From contig NZ_CP137636.1 of the NCBI RefSeq assembly GCF_036670015.1, positions 2,210,501 to 2,274,500 on the forward strand: 64,000 nucleotides of DNA, read 5' to 3'. A model generated the notes under the pieces. The model was not told the DNA's origin and ran no database searches. It worked only from the letters and a program-made list of their open reading frames with translations. The stretch comes from Niallia sp. XMNu-256 (GTDB lineage Bacteria; Bacillota; Bacilli; Bacillales; Cytobacillaceae). Both the position numbers and the translations under genes were made by a program. Positions 43,719 to 53,323 of the stretch are shown here, piece by piece; the first letter of the stretch is position 1; each line of letters opens with the position of its first letter.

Positions 43719-43732
43719 AGAATATATGTTCT
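43719..43732. promoter_or_regulatory. LexA box 1 (yneA side)
   Basis: AGAATATATGTTCT is a symmetric 14-mer close to the Bacillus SOS box consensus CGAACRNRYGTTYC, located just upstream of the yneA ribosome site. Confidence 0.6.
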
Positions 43733-43754
43733 GTTTAATAATTGAATTATAATA

Positions 43755-43768
43755 CGAACACTTGTTTT
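43755..43768. promoter_or_regulatory. LexA box 2
   Basis: CGAACACTTGTTTT keeps the CGAAC half site and GTT of the opposing half. It lies midway between yneA and lexA. Confidence 0.75.
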
Positions 43769-43784
43769 AAGTCAAGCATCAATT

Positions 43785-43798
43785 CGAACTTATGTTTG
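43785..43798. promoter_or_regulatory. LexA box 3 (lexA side)
   Basis: CGAACTTATGTTTG is a good match to CGAACRNRYGTTYC and lies about 60 bases upstream of the lexA start, suiting autorepression. Confidence 0.8.
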
Positions 43799-43859
43799 TA
43801 TACGGGTTATTTTCATGGTATAATATAGGAAATAAAATAGTGATGAGGGGTGAATTATA

Positions 43860-44483
43860 ATGACAACAAAACTATCCAAACGGCAACAAGATATTTTAGA
43901 TTTTATCAAAAGTGAAGTACGACAGAAAGGCTACCCACCTTCTGTTCGCGAAATAGGAGAAGCAGTGGGACTTGCATCAAGTTCAACCGTACATGGTCAT
44001 TTAGCAAGACTTGAGAGCAAAGGTTTAATTCGAAGAGACCCTACGAAGCCAAGAGCTATTGAAATATTAGATAATGAACATTTAAATATCCCACAACCTA
44101 ATGTAATTAATGTTCCAGTTGTGGGGAAGGTAACCGCTGGATTACCAATAACAGCAATAGAGAATGTTGAAGAATTCTTCCCATTACCTGAAAACCTTGC
44201 ACCATCTGACGAGCAATTGTTTATGCTGGAAATTATGGGTGACAGTATGATTGAAGCTGGTATATTAGATGGGGATTATGTTATTGTTCGGCAGCAGAGT
44301 ATAGCAAATAACGGGGATATTGTGGTTGCAATGACAGAGGATGATGAAGCAACGGTTAAGCGATTTTTTAAAGAGGCTGATTCTTTCCGTTTGCAGCCTG
44401 AAAACTCTACAATGAAACCTATTATTCTCAATAATGTTAGTATATTAGGCAAAGTAATTGGTGTTTATCGGCATATACATTAA
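43860..44483 (+). CDS. lexA: SOS repressor LexA
   Basis: A 207-residue LexA (DinR). The N-terminal winged helix is residues 1-70 with [21 protein letters not shown]. The self-cleavage bond A93-G94 is in KVTAGLP, and the catalytic dyad is S129 (MGDSMIEAG) and K167 (ATVKRFF). It represses SOS genes until RecA filaments trigger its cleavage. GATGAGGGGTGAATTATA precedes the ATG. The divergent lexA/yneA layout is that of B. subtilis. Confidence 0.97.
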   Translation: MTTKLSKRQQDILDFIKSEVRQKGYPPSVREIGEAVGLASSSTVHGHLARLESKGLIRRDPTKPRAIEILDNEHLNIPQPNVINVPVVGKVTAGLPITAIENVEEFFPLPENLAPSDEQLFMLEIMGDSMIEAGILDGDYVIVRQQSIANNGDIVVAMTEDDEATVKRFFKEADSFRLQPENSTMKPIILNNVSILGKVIGVYRHIH

Positions 44484-44568
44484 TGTTAGTAGTAAAGTAA
44501 TCACTTAAACAATGGGACTTAGTGATGTTTACCTAGTTAAAATGATATTACTTTTCTACCTCTAATAA

Positions 44569-44605
44569 TAAAAGGCGCAAGATTTTTAAACAATTTTGCG
44601 CCTTA
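44569..44605. terminator. Terminator between lexA and desR
   Basis: AAGGCGCAA and TTGCGCCTT form a perfect 9-bp stem with a 15-base loop between convergent genes. Confidence 0.82.
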
Positions 44606-44626
44606 GTCAATAGAATACTTTTTAAT

Positions 44627-45226
44627 TCACTTAAACCAACCTTTTTCTTTTGATCGGGAGATTGCTTCAATTCTATTTTTTACTTCAAGTTTATCTAAGA
44701 TAGTAGAAATATAGTTTCGGACTGTGCCAGACTTTAATTTTAATTCTTCAGCGATTTCTTTCGTATTTCTGCCATCTGCAACTAAACCAAGAACTTCTTT
44801 TTCACGTTCTGTTAGTGGATTTTCTTCACTGTAAAAGTCGTCCATTAGCTCTGGTGCATAAATTCGCTTACCTGCCATTACACTTCTAATCGTATTGGCT
44901 AATTCTTCGCTCGGGCTGTCTTTTAATAGATAAGCACACACTCCTGCTTTAAGTGCACGTTGAAAGTAGCCGGTTCTTGCAAATGTTGTTAATATAATTA
45001 CTTTGCAATTTTTCCCTTTCAACTCTTCTGCAGCTTCTAAGCCGCTCTTCAATGGCATCTCTATGTCCATAATGCAAATATCTGGTTGGTGTTTATGAAC
45101 TAATGCAATTGCCTCTTCCCCATTCTTTGCTTTCCCCACTACTTCTAAATCTTCCTCTAGATTCAATAGTGAGCCTAAAGCACCTAACATCATTTGTTGA
45201 TCTTCTGCAATCACGATTGTAATCAT
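44627..45226 (-). CDS. desR: DesR-type response regulator
   Basis: A 199-residue NarL/LuxR-class response regulator. The receiver has acidic residues E8-D9, phospho-acceptor D54 (ICIMDIEMP) and a conserved Lys in LLKDSP. The HTH includes LTEREKEVLGLVADGRNTKEIA near residue 135. Residue D54 and overall sequence match B. subtilis DesR, which activates des when membranes stiffen in the cold. Its start overlaps the desK stop by four bases, showing translational coupling. Confidence 0.9.
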   Translation of the reverse strand: MITIVIAEDQQMMLGALGSLLNLEEDLEVVGKAKNGEEAIALVHKHQPDICIMDIEMPLKSGLEAAEELKGKNCKVIILTTFARTGYFQRALKAGVCAYLLKDSPSEELANTIRSVMAGKRIYAPELMDDFYSEENPLTEREKEVLGLVADGRNTKEIAEELKLKSGTVRNYISTILDKLEVKNRIEAISRSKEKGWFK

Positions 45227-46350
45227 GTTGTTCCTCCCCTTTTAATTACGTTTGGTATTTGAAAGATTACAGTCGCACCTTGATCTGAATTTACTGTTAA
45301 GTTCCCATTCACAAACTCTAGCCTTTCCTTCATACCTGCTATTCCATTTCCACCCTCAAATAATTCATTATCACGAAATCCTTTCCCATTATCAGTAATG
45401 GTAATCATGATTTCATTATTCGTTTGATTGATAGAAATACTACATTTCGTAGCATGGCTATGCTTTACTACGTTTGTGACAGCTTCTTTTAGGCACATAC
45501 TTAATATGTTTTCAATAAACACAGGAACTCTAGATAAACCAAAATCACCCTCGATTTCCCATTGAATACCTGCAGCTTCTAAGATTTCTTTTACATGTTT
45601 GATTTCTTCCTTTAGTCGAATGCCGCGCATATCAGATACAAGTTTTCTCACTTCGCTTAAAGCCATTCTAGCGGTCTGTTGAATGTCTTTTAGTTCAGAT
45701 CTCGCTTTCTCCGGGTCTTTTTCTAATATTTTTCTGGCTAAATCACTTTTCAAGCCGATAAGTGATAACTTTTGTCCTAATGTATCATGAAGATCACGTG
45801 CAATCCTTTGTCTCTCCTCTTGAACAATTAAATTAGCTATCCTTTTATTAGCAAAGGCTAACTGTTCCTCTAATTGTTCTCGCCGTTTTCTACTTCTGAT
45901 ACTGAATGGCATTAAAATTACGCTTATCAAAATAATAACAATAAATGGTAATTGTTGAATAAATAAATCAGTTGGTGTGATGAAATTGACATTAATAGCA
46001 ATCGCCGTACTCACTAGGTGGATAATATAAAAGGTAATAAATGCGGACTTTTGCTGAAAATTCCCGATCAAGTAAGCTAAGAAAAAAGCAAAATATACGT
46101 AAGTAAAAAAGCTTGTCATAATGACAGATAAAACAATAAGTACACTGGTCCAACAATATCGTACCCACCCTTTCGAAATGAAAGCAAATCGGTAGGATAT
46201 AAAGAAAAAGATAGATAGGATGATTCCTGTTACCATTTCAACTGTGGTAGACCACTGAATTATAAAATAAAACGGCAATATGGCAAATAAAGCCCAAATA
46301 TAAGGTGATACACCTGTACTGCTTTGTATGATTCGAAATCCTTTTTTCAT
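45223..46350 (-). CDS. desK: DesK-type thermosensing histidine kinase
   Basis: A 375-residue membrane kinase. Four or five N-terminal helices (about 18-150) form the thickness sensor. A HisKA_3 dimerisation helix carries H188 in RIARDLHDTLGQKL, the same number as in B. subtilis DesK. The ATPase domain has KEAVTNVVKHSHA and GNGIAGMKERLEF. ATG 46350 follows AGAGG; an upstream frame exists to 46389. It phosphorylates DesR on cooling. It lies directly after the frameshifted des gene. Confidence 0.9.
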   Translation of the reverse strand: MKKGFRIIQSSTGVSPYIWALFAILPFYFIIQWSTTVEMVTGIILSIFFFISYRFAFISKGWVRYCWTSVLIVLSVIMTSFFTYVYFAFFLAYLIGNFQQKSAFITFYIIHLVSTAIAINVNFITPTDLFIQQLPFIVIILISVILMPFSIRSRKRREQLEEQLAFANKRIANLIVQEERQRIARDLHDTLGQKLSLIGLKSDLARKILEKDPEKARSELKDIQQTARMALSEVRKLVSDMRGIRLKEEIKHVKEILEAAGIQWEIEGDFGLSRVPVFIENILSMCLKEAVTNVVKHSHATKCSISINQTNNEIMITITDNGKGFRDNELFEGGNGIAGMKERLEFVNGNLTVNSDQGATVIFQIPNVIKRGGTT

Positions 46351-46395
46351 TTCATGCCTCTTTTTCTGAAAAGTTTCTAATATTATCATAACAAA

Positions 46396-46430
46396 GATTA
46401 AGAGGGAATACGTAAAATCCCCTCTTAATC
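46396..46430 (-). terminator. Hairpin between des and desK
   Basis: GATTAAGAGGG and CCCTCTTAATC form a perfect 11-bp stem overlapping the des stop. The following minus-strand sequence (TTTGTTATG) is only weakly U-rich, so it may attenuate rather than stop transcription into desKR. Confidence 0.65.
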
Positions 46431-47451
46431 AGCCAATTTTTGTGAAAGCTTGTGTTTCACAGCTTGCTTGTTAATGTCCTTAAAGCCGATAAACCGCTTA
46501 CCTCTCTCATCCCAGAGACGGTATTGCAATGCCTTTAAACTAGTACGGACTGTTACAGTTAGAACTGAATTTAGCTCGCTATGATTATTGTGAACATCTT
46601 CCAAATAATAATTTGGTACTCTTGGACTTAAGTGATGAACATGGTGATAACCAATATTTCCAGTAATCCACTGAGCCCATTTGGGTAATTTGTAAAAGGA
46701 GCTCCCTTCAACCGCTGCTTTTACATAATTCCATTCTCTATCCTTTTCAAAATATGTATCCTCAAAATGATGTTGAATATAGAACAGCCAGACGCCTAGT
46801 GCACTTGCTATAAAAACGATGGGGCCTTGAATCATTAAAAAGGATTGCCATCCAATCAGCCAACACATGACTCCATAAATGCACACAATAGCAACATTTG
46901 TTAGATAGGTATCCAATCGTTCTTTAAAGCGCGCCTTTTTACGATTCATACGATTAGAAATTAATATTAAATAAAAAGGACCCAAGATGAACATAACAAG
47001 GGGATTGCGGTAAAATCGATAGGCAACACGTCGACCAACTGATGCATTTTTGTACTCTTCAACCGTCATTACCCATATATCACCAACACCGCGTTTATTC
47101 AAATTACCGCTTGTAGCATGGTGGACATTATGATCGTGACGCCATTGTTTATATGGAAATAATGTTAAGATCCCGGCTATTGTTCCGACAACCTCATTAG
47201 CCTTTTTATTATTAAAGAACGACATATGGCAGCAATCATGGAATATAATAAAAATCCTTATAAGGAGACCAGCTGTCGGTATAATCAGAAGAAATGTAAT
47301 GAAAGACGATACCGTTAGTCTTGTAGGCAAGATACCATAGTAGTAAAAATGGGATGACGGTATTAACAATTTGCCAAATGCTGCTGGATAGTTTTGCCTT
47401 TTCATAAGGCGCTAGCTTCTTTCGTAGGTTCCTTTGAAACTCTTTTGTCAT
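46425..47451 (-). pseudogene. des: Fatty acid desaturase (des) interrupted by a frameshift
   Basis: Two overlapping frames together give a complete Des-type acyl-lipid delta-5 desaturase of about 341 residues. The first (47451 down to about 47320) encodes the N terminus MTKEFQRNLRKKLAPYEKAK and the first helix ending LLLWYLAYK. The second continues LTVSSFITFLLIIPTAGLL with all three histidine boxes HDCCH, HDHNVHH and HHVHH. The frame changes near 47312-47325, about 45 codons in, equivalent to one extra base. Either the gene is inactive, a sequencing error is present, or a shorter protein starts later. The promoter and DesR-like operator remain intact. Confidence 0.85.
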
Positions 47452-47508
47452 ATGATAAAAATCCTCCTAGACTGTTATCGCTTTTTTATTTTTCCCATTT
47501 GTCTTTTT

Positions 47509-47565
47509 ATTATAATGAAAAAGTGCAAAATCGATAAGTCATACCTGTCATGTGCAGGATATGAC
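47509..47565 (-). promoter_or_regulatory. des promoter with candidate DesR operator
   Basis: On the minus strand TATAAT (47509-47514) has no good -35 box. A near-perfect palindrome, GTCATA-CCTG-n7-CAGG-A-TATGAC (47538-47565), lies just upstream at about -40 to -70. That placement suits an activator binding as a dimer next to the -35 region, as DesR does at des. Confidence 0.7.
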
Positions 47566-47740
47566 AATAGTCATTTATGTATCGGCTATGCTTGATGTTC
47601 ATTAGTTTCTCGTTTTAGAATTTAGTCGACTAATTATCGGAGTCTTTTAAAAATCCATATGAAAAAAGATGAATATAATGAAAGGGACATAGGATAATGA
47701 AAGCTTGTTGTTTTAAATATCTAGTATGATATCAAATATA

Positions 47741-47771
47741 AAAACACCTCGGCAATTTCTGCCGAGGCTTT
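47741..47771 (-). terminator. Terminator of glnA
   Basis: CCTCGGCA and TGCCGAGG form a perfect 8-bp stem around ATTTC, followed on the minus strand by TGTTTTTAT. Confidence 0.9.
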
Positions 47772-47776
47772 GTATA

Positions 47777-49111
47777 TTAGTACATTTTCATATAATGTGA
47801 TCTTTCCCATTCTGTAACTTGTGTTCGGAACATATCCCATTCGATTTCTTTTGCTTCAACAAAATGCTCATAAATATGGGGCCCTAGTGCAGATACAACT
47901 ACTTCATTCGCGTGTAACTCTTCAAGAGCTCTAGCTAATGATGGTGGTAAATCGATAATTCCTTCTGCTAACCTTTCCTCACGATCCATCGCATAAATAT
48001 TACGATCTACTGGAGCAGGAGGAGTTAATTTATTTTCAATTCCATCAAGTCCTGCTTTAAGTAAGACAGCTAAAGCTAAATATGGGTTTGCAGAGGGATC
48101 GACACTTCGTACTTCAACCCGTGTACTTAAACCACGAGATGCAGGAATCCGTACTAACGGTGAACGATTACTAGTAGACCATGCCACATAACATGGTGCT
48201 TCATAACCTGGTACTAAACGTTTGTAGGAATTGACAGTTGGATTTGTAATGGCAGTAAAAGCAGGTGCATGCTTGACAACTCCAGCAATAAATTGACGGG
48301 CAGTTTCGCTTAATTGTATGTCAGCATTTGGATCATAAAATACATTTTCACCATTTCTAAATAATGAAAGATTACAGTGCATTCCAGATCCGGCTACCCC
48401 AAATATTGGTTTTGGCATAAAAGTCGCATGTAATCCATGTTTCCGTGCAATTGTTTTAACGATTAATTTAAAGGTTTGAATATCATCACAGGCTCTAAGG
48501 GCATCTGCATATTTAAAGTCAATTTCATGTTGCCCAGGCGCAGTTTCATGGTGAGATGCTTCAATGTCAAATCCCATTTCTTCAAGCTCAAGTACGATGT
48601 CACGACGGCAATTCTCTCCTAGATCAGTAGGAGCTAAATCAAAATATCCACCGTGGTCGTTTAATTCAAGGGTTGGTTCCCCTTTCTCGTCTAACTTGAA
48701 TAAGAAAAATTCTGGTTCTGGTCCGAGATTAAAATTAGTATATCCTAACTCTTCCATTTCTTTTAAAATACGTTTTAAGTTGTTACGTGGATCTCCTGCA
48801 AAAGGAGTTCCATCTGAGTTATGAATATCACAAATTAAGCGAGCAACCTTTCCTTTTTCCGCTGTCCATGGAAACACGACAAAGGTATCTAAATCAGGAA
48901 ATAAATACATATCTGACTCTTCTATGCGAACAAATCCTTCTATCGAAGACCCATCAAACATCATTTTATTATCGAGAGCTTTCTCTAATTGACTTACTGG
49001 GATTTCTACGTTTTTAATGATCCCTAAAATATCTGTAAATTGTAGACGAATAAATTTTACATTTTGTTCCTCACACAATTTATGGATATCTTCTTTTGTG
49101 TGCTTTGTCAT
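47777..49111 (-). CDS. glnA: Glutamine synthetase type I
   Basis: A 444-residue class I-alpha glutamine synthetase that makes glutamine from glutamate, ammonia and ATP. Signatures are FDGSSIEGF near residue 52, [11 protein letters not shown] near 124, [16 protein letters not shown] near 235, and RIPASRG near 314. The C terminus lacks the adenylylation Tyr segment of enteric enzymes, as in Bacillus, where feedback inhibition and GlnR/TnrA control operate. No GlnR/TnrA box was found in the 250 bases upstream, and glnR itself is absent. Confidence 0.96.
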   Translation of the reverse strand: MTKHTKEDIHKLCEEQNVKFIRLQFTDILGIIKNVEIPVSQLEKALDNKMMFDGSSIEGFVRIEESDMYLFPDLDTFVVFPWTAEKGKVARLICDIHNSDGTPFAGDPRNNLKRILKEMEELGYTNFNLGPEPEFFLFKLDEKGEPTLELNDHGGYFDLAPTDLGENCRRDIVLELEEMGFDIEASHHETAPGQHEIDFKYADALRACDDIQTFKLIVKTIARKHGLHATFMPKPIFGVAGSGMHCNLSLFRNGENVFYDPNADIQLSETARQFIAGVVKHAPAFTAITNPTVNSYKRLVPGYEAPCYVAWSTSNRSPLVRIPASRGLSTRVEVRSVDPSANPYLALAVLLKAGLDGIENKLTPPAPVDRNIYAMDREERLAEGIIDLPPSLARALEELHANEVVVSALGPHIYEHFVEAKEIEWDMFRTQVTEWERSHYMKMY

Positions 49112-49363
49112 GCTGGTTCCTCCTGACTCTACCGAATCGATTATAATGCCATTGATCTACCAACTTTAGTTACTTTATATATTTCTATTATCTTTTTTGA
49201 TATTATCATTGTCACTAGTCAGTTTCAACTATAGATTATGAAAAAATTCTTCTAGTTTCCCCAAGATCCAGTCATTCTTCATTCAATCTAACAACTAGAT
49301 CTCTTATATATTTCTATCAATAATGGTAGGCTCAATTAACGGTAGGTAAAATAAACATTCCTT

Positions 49364-50632
49364 CTATAGCGTAATTAGTTTTTTCTCTAACAATGAGTTT
49401 AGTGCAATACATATAGCTATCTTAACATGTGAATAAGTTAAACCACCTTGGACATACGCAACATACGGTGGTCTTGTTGGGCCATCTGCAGTTAATTCAA
49501 TGCTTGCTCCTTGAATAAAGGTTCCCGCTGCCATAATCACATCGTCTTCATATCCAGGCATATAAGACGGATAAGCTGTTACATGTGAATTTACTGGTGA
49601 AGCAAACTGAATCGCTTGACAAAAGGCGACCATTTTATCACGGTCATCAAATTGAACAGACTGTATTAGGTCTGTACGTTTACTATTCCATTTCGGATTG
49701 GCGTTCATGCCTAGTCTCTCAAGCATCGCTGCTGTGAACACAGCACCTTTTAAAGCTTGACCAACAACATGAGGGGCAAGAAAAAATCCTTGATACATTT
49801 CCTGTAGACTATAAAGTGATGCTCCTGCCTCTGCCCCAATACCAGGAGAAGTTAACCGATATGAACAAGCTTCTACCCATTTTTCTTTTCCAACAATATA
49901 GCCGCCTGTTTTGACAATTCCTCCACCTGGATTTTTAATTAAAGAACCTGCCATTAGATCTGCGCCAACATGACAAGGCTCTTGTTCTTCAACAAATTCA
50001 CCATAACAATTATCAACAAATACAACAACATTTGGATTGATTTCTTTTACGAACGAGATCATTTCTTTGATTTCATCAACAGTAAACGAAGGTCTAGTAT
50101 CATAGCCTTTTGAACGTTGAATTCCAATCATTTTAGTGTTCGGTTTCATCGCTTTGCTGACGGCATCGTAATCAACAGCGCCAGATTGTAGCAAATCAAC
50201 ACTTTGATAAGAAATGTCGAATTCCTTTAAGGACCCTGTTCCATTGCCTCGTAATCCGACAATTTCCTCCAATGTATCATACGGTTTTCCTGTTATGTAT
50301 AGCAGTTTATCACCTGGTCGTAACACGCCGAATAAAGCGATCGAGATTGCGTGTGTACCTGAAATGATTTGCGGTCTGACTAATCCAGCCTCCCCTCCGA
50401 AAACTTGAGCATAAATTTTTTCGAGAGTATCTCGTCCATAATCGTCATACCCATAGCCCGTTGATGGAATAAAATGAGAGTCACTGACATGATGGTCTTG
50501 AAAACTCTTTAATACTCGATATTGATTTAAATCCATTAATGCATCAATTTTTTCATGAATAGGCTTGATTTGCCCTTCTACTTCAGTGACTACTGATTGT
50601 AATATTTCCCCATAATTTAATGAATCAAACAT
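49364..50632 (-). CDS. ynbB: Aluminium-resistance / methionine gamma-lyase-like PLP enzyme (YnbB)
   Basis: A 422-residue PLP-dependent enzyme of the YnbB/'aluminum resistance protein' group (fold type I, cystathionine-lyase-like). PLP-binding Lys is probably in GSLIKNPGGGIVKTGGYIVG near residue 232, and FVDNCYGEFVEEQEPCHVGAD lies near 206. The physiological substrate is unknown. It starts 10 bases after hflX ends, and this pair matches ynbA-ynbB of B. subtilis. Confidence 0.9.
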   Translation of the reverse strand: MFDSLNYGEILQSVVTEVEGQIKPIHEKIDALMDLNQYRVLKSFQDHHVSDSHFIPSTGYGYDDYGRDTLEKIYAQVFGGEAGLVRPQIISGTHAISIALFGVLRPGDKLLYITGKPYDTLEEIVGLRGNGTGSLKEFDISYQSVDLLQSGAVDYDAVSKAMKPNTKMIGIQRSKGYDTRPSFTVDEIKEMISFVKEINPNVVVFVDNCYGEFVEEQEPCHVGADLMAGSLIKNPGGGIVKTGGYIVGKEKWVEACSYRLTSPGIGAEAGASLYSLQEMYQGFFLAPHVVGQALKGAVFTAAMLERLGMNANPKWNSKRTDLIQSVQFDDRDKMVAFCQAIQFASPVNSHVTAYPSYMPGYEDDVIMAAGTFIQGASIELTADGPTRPPYVAYVQGGLTYSHVKIAICIALNSLLEKKLITL

Positions 50633-50642
50633 ATTTTTCCCC

Positions 50643-51905
50643 TTATCTCTTTATCTGATATTGTTGGACTTGCCCAAAAATTGGATGATCGACAAATGTG
50701 AATCCTTTACAGATATATTTTTGATTGTCTTCGTCAAATGATAAATCACGTAAAATGGTCTCATTTTTTAATTGAGCTAATAGTTTTCCTTCTGAAGAAG
50801 GGACAACGACATGATATGGAGTCATCATCTCGATCATTTTTGTTTCAATTGTTAATTTTAACCTTTCACAATCTTCATCATTTAATGCACTGATTTGTAT
50901 GGGTTCATTTCTTGTCGATGGAACAAAATCTACGTGTTGGGCATCCCTTTTATTATACACCGTTAATTGTGGGATTTGCTCAGTTTCCAACTCGCTTAAT
51001 AAATGATTAACCGTTTTTTCATGTTGAAAGTAATCCGGGTTGGCTGAATCAACGACATGTAATATCAAATCTGCTTCTTTTACCTCTTCGAGTGTAGAGC
51101 GGAATGCTGCAATCAAACTCGTTGGTAAATCTTGAATAAATCCTACTGTATCCGTCATCAAAATCGTAAAGCCATTCGGTAAAATACATTTTTTAGTCAT
51201 TGGATCCAGAGTCGCAAATAATTGGTTTTCTTCATATGAAGAAGCTTCGGTTAGCCGATTAAATAAGGTTGATTTCCCTGCATTTGTATAACCTGCAATC
51301 GATACTTGAAAAGTTCGGTTTTTCTTTCTTCTTTCCCGATAACGTTCACGATGTTCAACGATTCCTGAGAGCTGGGTTTTGATATCATGAATCCGATTTC
51401 GAATATGTCTGCGGTCCGCTTCTAGTTTCGTTTCACCTGGTCCTCTTGTACCAATCCCGGCACCAAGTCTCGAAAGTTGTGTACCTTGGCCGCCAAGTCT
51501 AGGTAATAAATATTGTAATTGCGCTAATTCAACTTGTAATTTACCTTCCTTTGAACGAGCTCTTTGAGCAAAAATATCAAGGATTAATTGGGTCCTATCG
51601 ATGATACGGGCTTCAACTTGAGCAGCAAGGTTTCTAACTTGACTAGGAGATAGTTCGTCATTAAAGATAACCAATTTTGCCTCTAATTCATTGACCAGTG
51701 CAACAAGCTCCTCTACTTTTCCTTTGCCAATGTAAGTGGCTTTATCAACACGTTCTCGTTTTTGGGTCAATGTTGTCAAGACTTCACCATTAGCTGTTTT
51801 TGTTAATGAAGCTAATTCTTCCATTGAATATTGAAAAGGAAGATCATCTTCTGTCGTTTGGCATCCGACTAGAATGACTTTTTCTCGTTCTTTGCTTTGT
51901 TCCAA
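50643..51905 (-). CDS. hflX: GTPase HflX
   Basis: A 420-residue translational GTPase. The N-terminal HflX domain (about 1-190) contains [16 protein letters not shown] and [23 protein letters not shown]. The G domain has G1 [11 protein letters not shown]3 [10 protein letters not shown] and G4 NKRD. HflX binds the large ribosomal subunit and splits stalled ribosomes, notably under heat stress. It heads a tight hflX-ynbB pair. Length matches B. subtilis YnbA. Confidence 0.95.
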   Translation of the reverse strand: MEQSKEREKVILVGCQTTEDDLPFQYSMEELASLTKTANGEVLTTLTQKRERVDKATYIGKGKVEELVALVNELEAKLVIFNDELSPSQVRNLAAQVEARIIDRTQLILDIFAQRARSKEGKLQVELAQLQYLLPRLGGQGTQLSRLGAGIGTRGPGETKLEADRRHIRNRIHDIKTQLSGIVEHRERYRERRKKNRTFQVSIAGYTNAGKSTLFNRLTEASSYEENQLFATLDPMTKKCILPNGFTILMTDTVGFIQDLPTSLIAAFRSTLEEVKEADLILHVVDSANPDYFQHEKTVNHLLSELETEQIPQLTVYNKRDAQHVDFVPSTRNEPIQISALNDEDCERLKLTIETKMIEMMTPYHVVVPSSEGKLLAQLKNETILRDLSFDEDNQKYICKGFTFVDHPIFGQVQQYQIKR

Positions 51906-52024
51906 TGAATATCCCTCTTTCTATTGTTTTTTAATAAAGATATCTATTTAACTAATCTTCTACATGTTTAATTTATCCTGACAATCAAGAAATAAACAAG
52001 CATTAGAGGGTTCAGTGTTCTTTA

Positions 52025-52810
52025 TTAAGAAGACTTTACTCTGTACAGCATCGGTCTTTCATTTTCCCAATGTACACGGACAGGTAGGTCAAAAAACTGG
52101 CTCAATGACTCACTTGATATAATATTTAACGTAGGGCCTGAGGAGAAGACCTGTCCCTCTTTTAATAATAATGTCTTTTTAAATACAGGCAGGATTTCTT
52201 CAACATGGTGAGTTACATAGATCATGGTTGGAGCATTCTGCTCATGTGAAATTTTTTCAATTGTTTCTAAAAACTGTTCACGAGCGATAAAGTCTAGGCC
52301 GCTCGTTGGTTCATCAAAGATAAGAATGCTAGGATTGGCCATGAGTGCGCGGGCGATTAAAATACGTTGCTTTTCACCTTGTGAAAGGCTCTCATACATA
52401 CGATCCCCATACTCGATGCAACCGAATTCTTTTAAAAGTCTAATTGCTTTTGCCCTAATCTCATCTGTTGGCTTTTCATACAAACCTACTGATGCATAAG
52501 CACCACTGAGAACAATTTCAAAGGCACTATCATTGTGATGAAACTTTTCTTGAAGGGCGGATGAAACAAACCCTATTTTTAAGCGTAGTTCTTCTCCAAG
52601 ATAATGTTTGCCGAATTTCTTGTCTAGTACTTTAACACTCCCGGATGTAGGAAAGTATTCTGCATGAATCATTTTTAAAATCGCTGTTTTTCCTGATCCA
52701 TTTAGTCCGAATAATAGCCAATGTTCCCCTTTCTCAATATGCCAATTCACTTCTTGTAAAATCCATGTACCATCTTTTTTTAGCGATACATTATCTAATT
52801 GAAGTACCAT
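52025..52810 (-). CDS. ABC transporter ATP-binding protein (YlmA-like)
   Basis: A 261-residue ABC ATPase with Walker A GLNGSGKTAIL (residues about 35-45), signature LSQGEKQRI near 138, Walker B ILIFDEPTSGLD near 160 and the switch His in YVTHHVEEI. It resembles YlmA/ModF-like single ATPases. No permease or binding protein gene is near. ATG 52810 follows AGGAGGGG. The DUF523 gene ends 20 bases upstream, so the two are cotranscribed. Confidence 0.85.
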   Translation of the reverse strand: MVLQLDNVSLKKDGTWILQEVNWHIEKGEHWLLFGLNGSGKTAILKMIHAEYFPTSGSVKVLDKKFGKHYLGEELRLKIGFVSSALQEKFHHNDSAFEIVLSGAYASVGLYEKPTDEIRAKAIRLLKEFGCIEYGDRMYESLSQGEKQRILIARALMANPSILIFDEPTSGLDFIAREQFLETIEKISHEQNAPTMIYVTHHVEEILPVFKKTLLLKEGQVFSSGPTLNIISSESLSQFFDLPVRVHWENERPMLYRVKSS

Positions 52811-52830
52811 ACAAGCTCCCCTCCTTCGAA

Positions 52831-53307
52831 TCACTTTTCGGCTTCTATTTCATTAATTAAATGGTCCAAGTTTTCCTCTGTAAACACTTTAATCCCATGT
52901 CTTCGTAATAAGGCTGCAGTTACCCCAAGTCCTTGTTTTTTATTTCCGTTAAAGTCTCCACTATAAATATTAGACCCACCGCAAGAAGGGCTTCGTTCCT
53001 TCAATATAACGGTTGTTGCGCCTGCATTGAGAGCGATGGTCAATGTTTCGCGAGCTCCTTTTAGAAAAGCCTCTGTCACATCTTTTCCATATTTGGTGAT
53101 GACTTTTGCCTTTCCATTGATCACATCATCACCATCACCTCCAACAATTTCGGCAGGATCTCTTGGTATTGATAACCCACCAAGAACTTCAGGACAAACA
53201 GGTATTGCTTTTTTATCTTTCAGCCAATTGTTAATTGTCTCCGTGAAATTATTTGATCCGTTATACTTGACATCATAACCAATCAAACAGGCACTTACTA
53301 AAATCAA
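52831..53307 (-). CDS. DUF523 protein (possible desulfidase)
   Basis: A 158-residue protein with the DUF523 hallmark cysteines: VSACLIGYDVKYNG near residue 4, PVCPEVLGGLSIPR near 36 and KERSPSCGG near 103. These three can ligate a [4Fe-4S] cluster, as in the 2-thiouracil desulfidase TudS. Bacterial members often lie in small operons; here an ABC ATPase gene follows. A desulfidase role is by homology only. Confidence 0.82.
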   Translation of the reverse strand: MILVSACLIGYDVKYNGSNNFTETINNWLKDKKAIPVCPEVLGGLSIPRDPAEIVGGDGDDVINGKAKVITKYGKDVTEAFLKGARETLTIALNAGATTVILKERSPSCGGSNIYSGDFNGNKKQGLGVTAALLRRHGIKVFTEENLDHLINEIEAEK

Positions 53308-53323
53308 CGAACCCCTTCCTTCC

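Noticed and set aside
47312-47325. Programmed ribosomal frameshifting in des
   Set aside because: No slippery heptamer or downstream pseudoknot is evident at the switch; a simple indel is more likely.
49112-49363. GlnR/TnrA operator upstream of glnA
   Set aside because: Sequences such as TGTCACTAGTCA and TGTTAGATTGAATGAAG fail the second half site of TGTNAN7TNACA.
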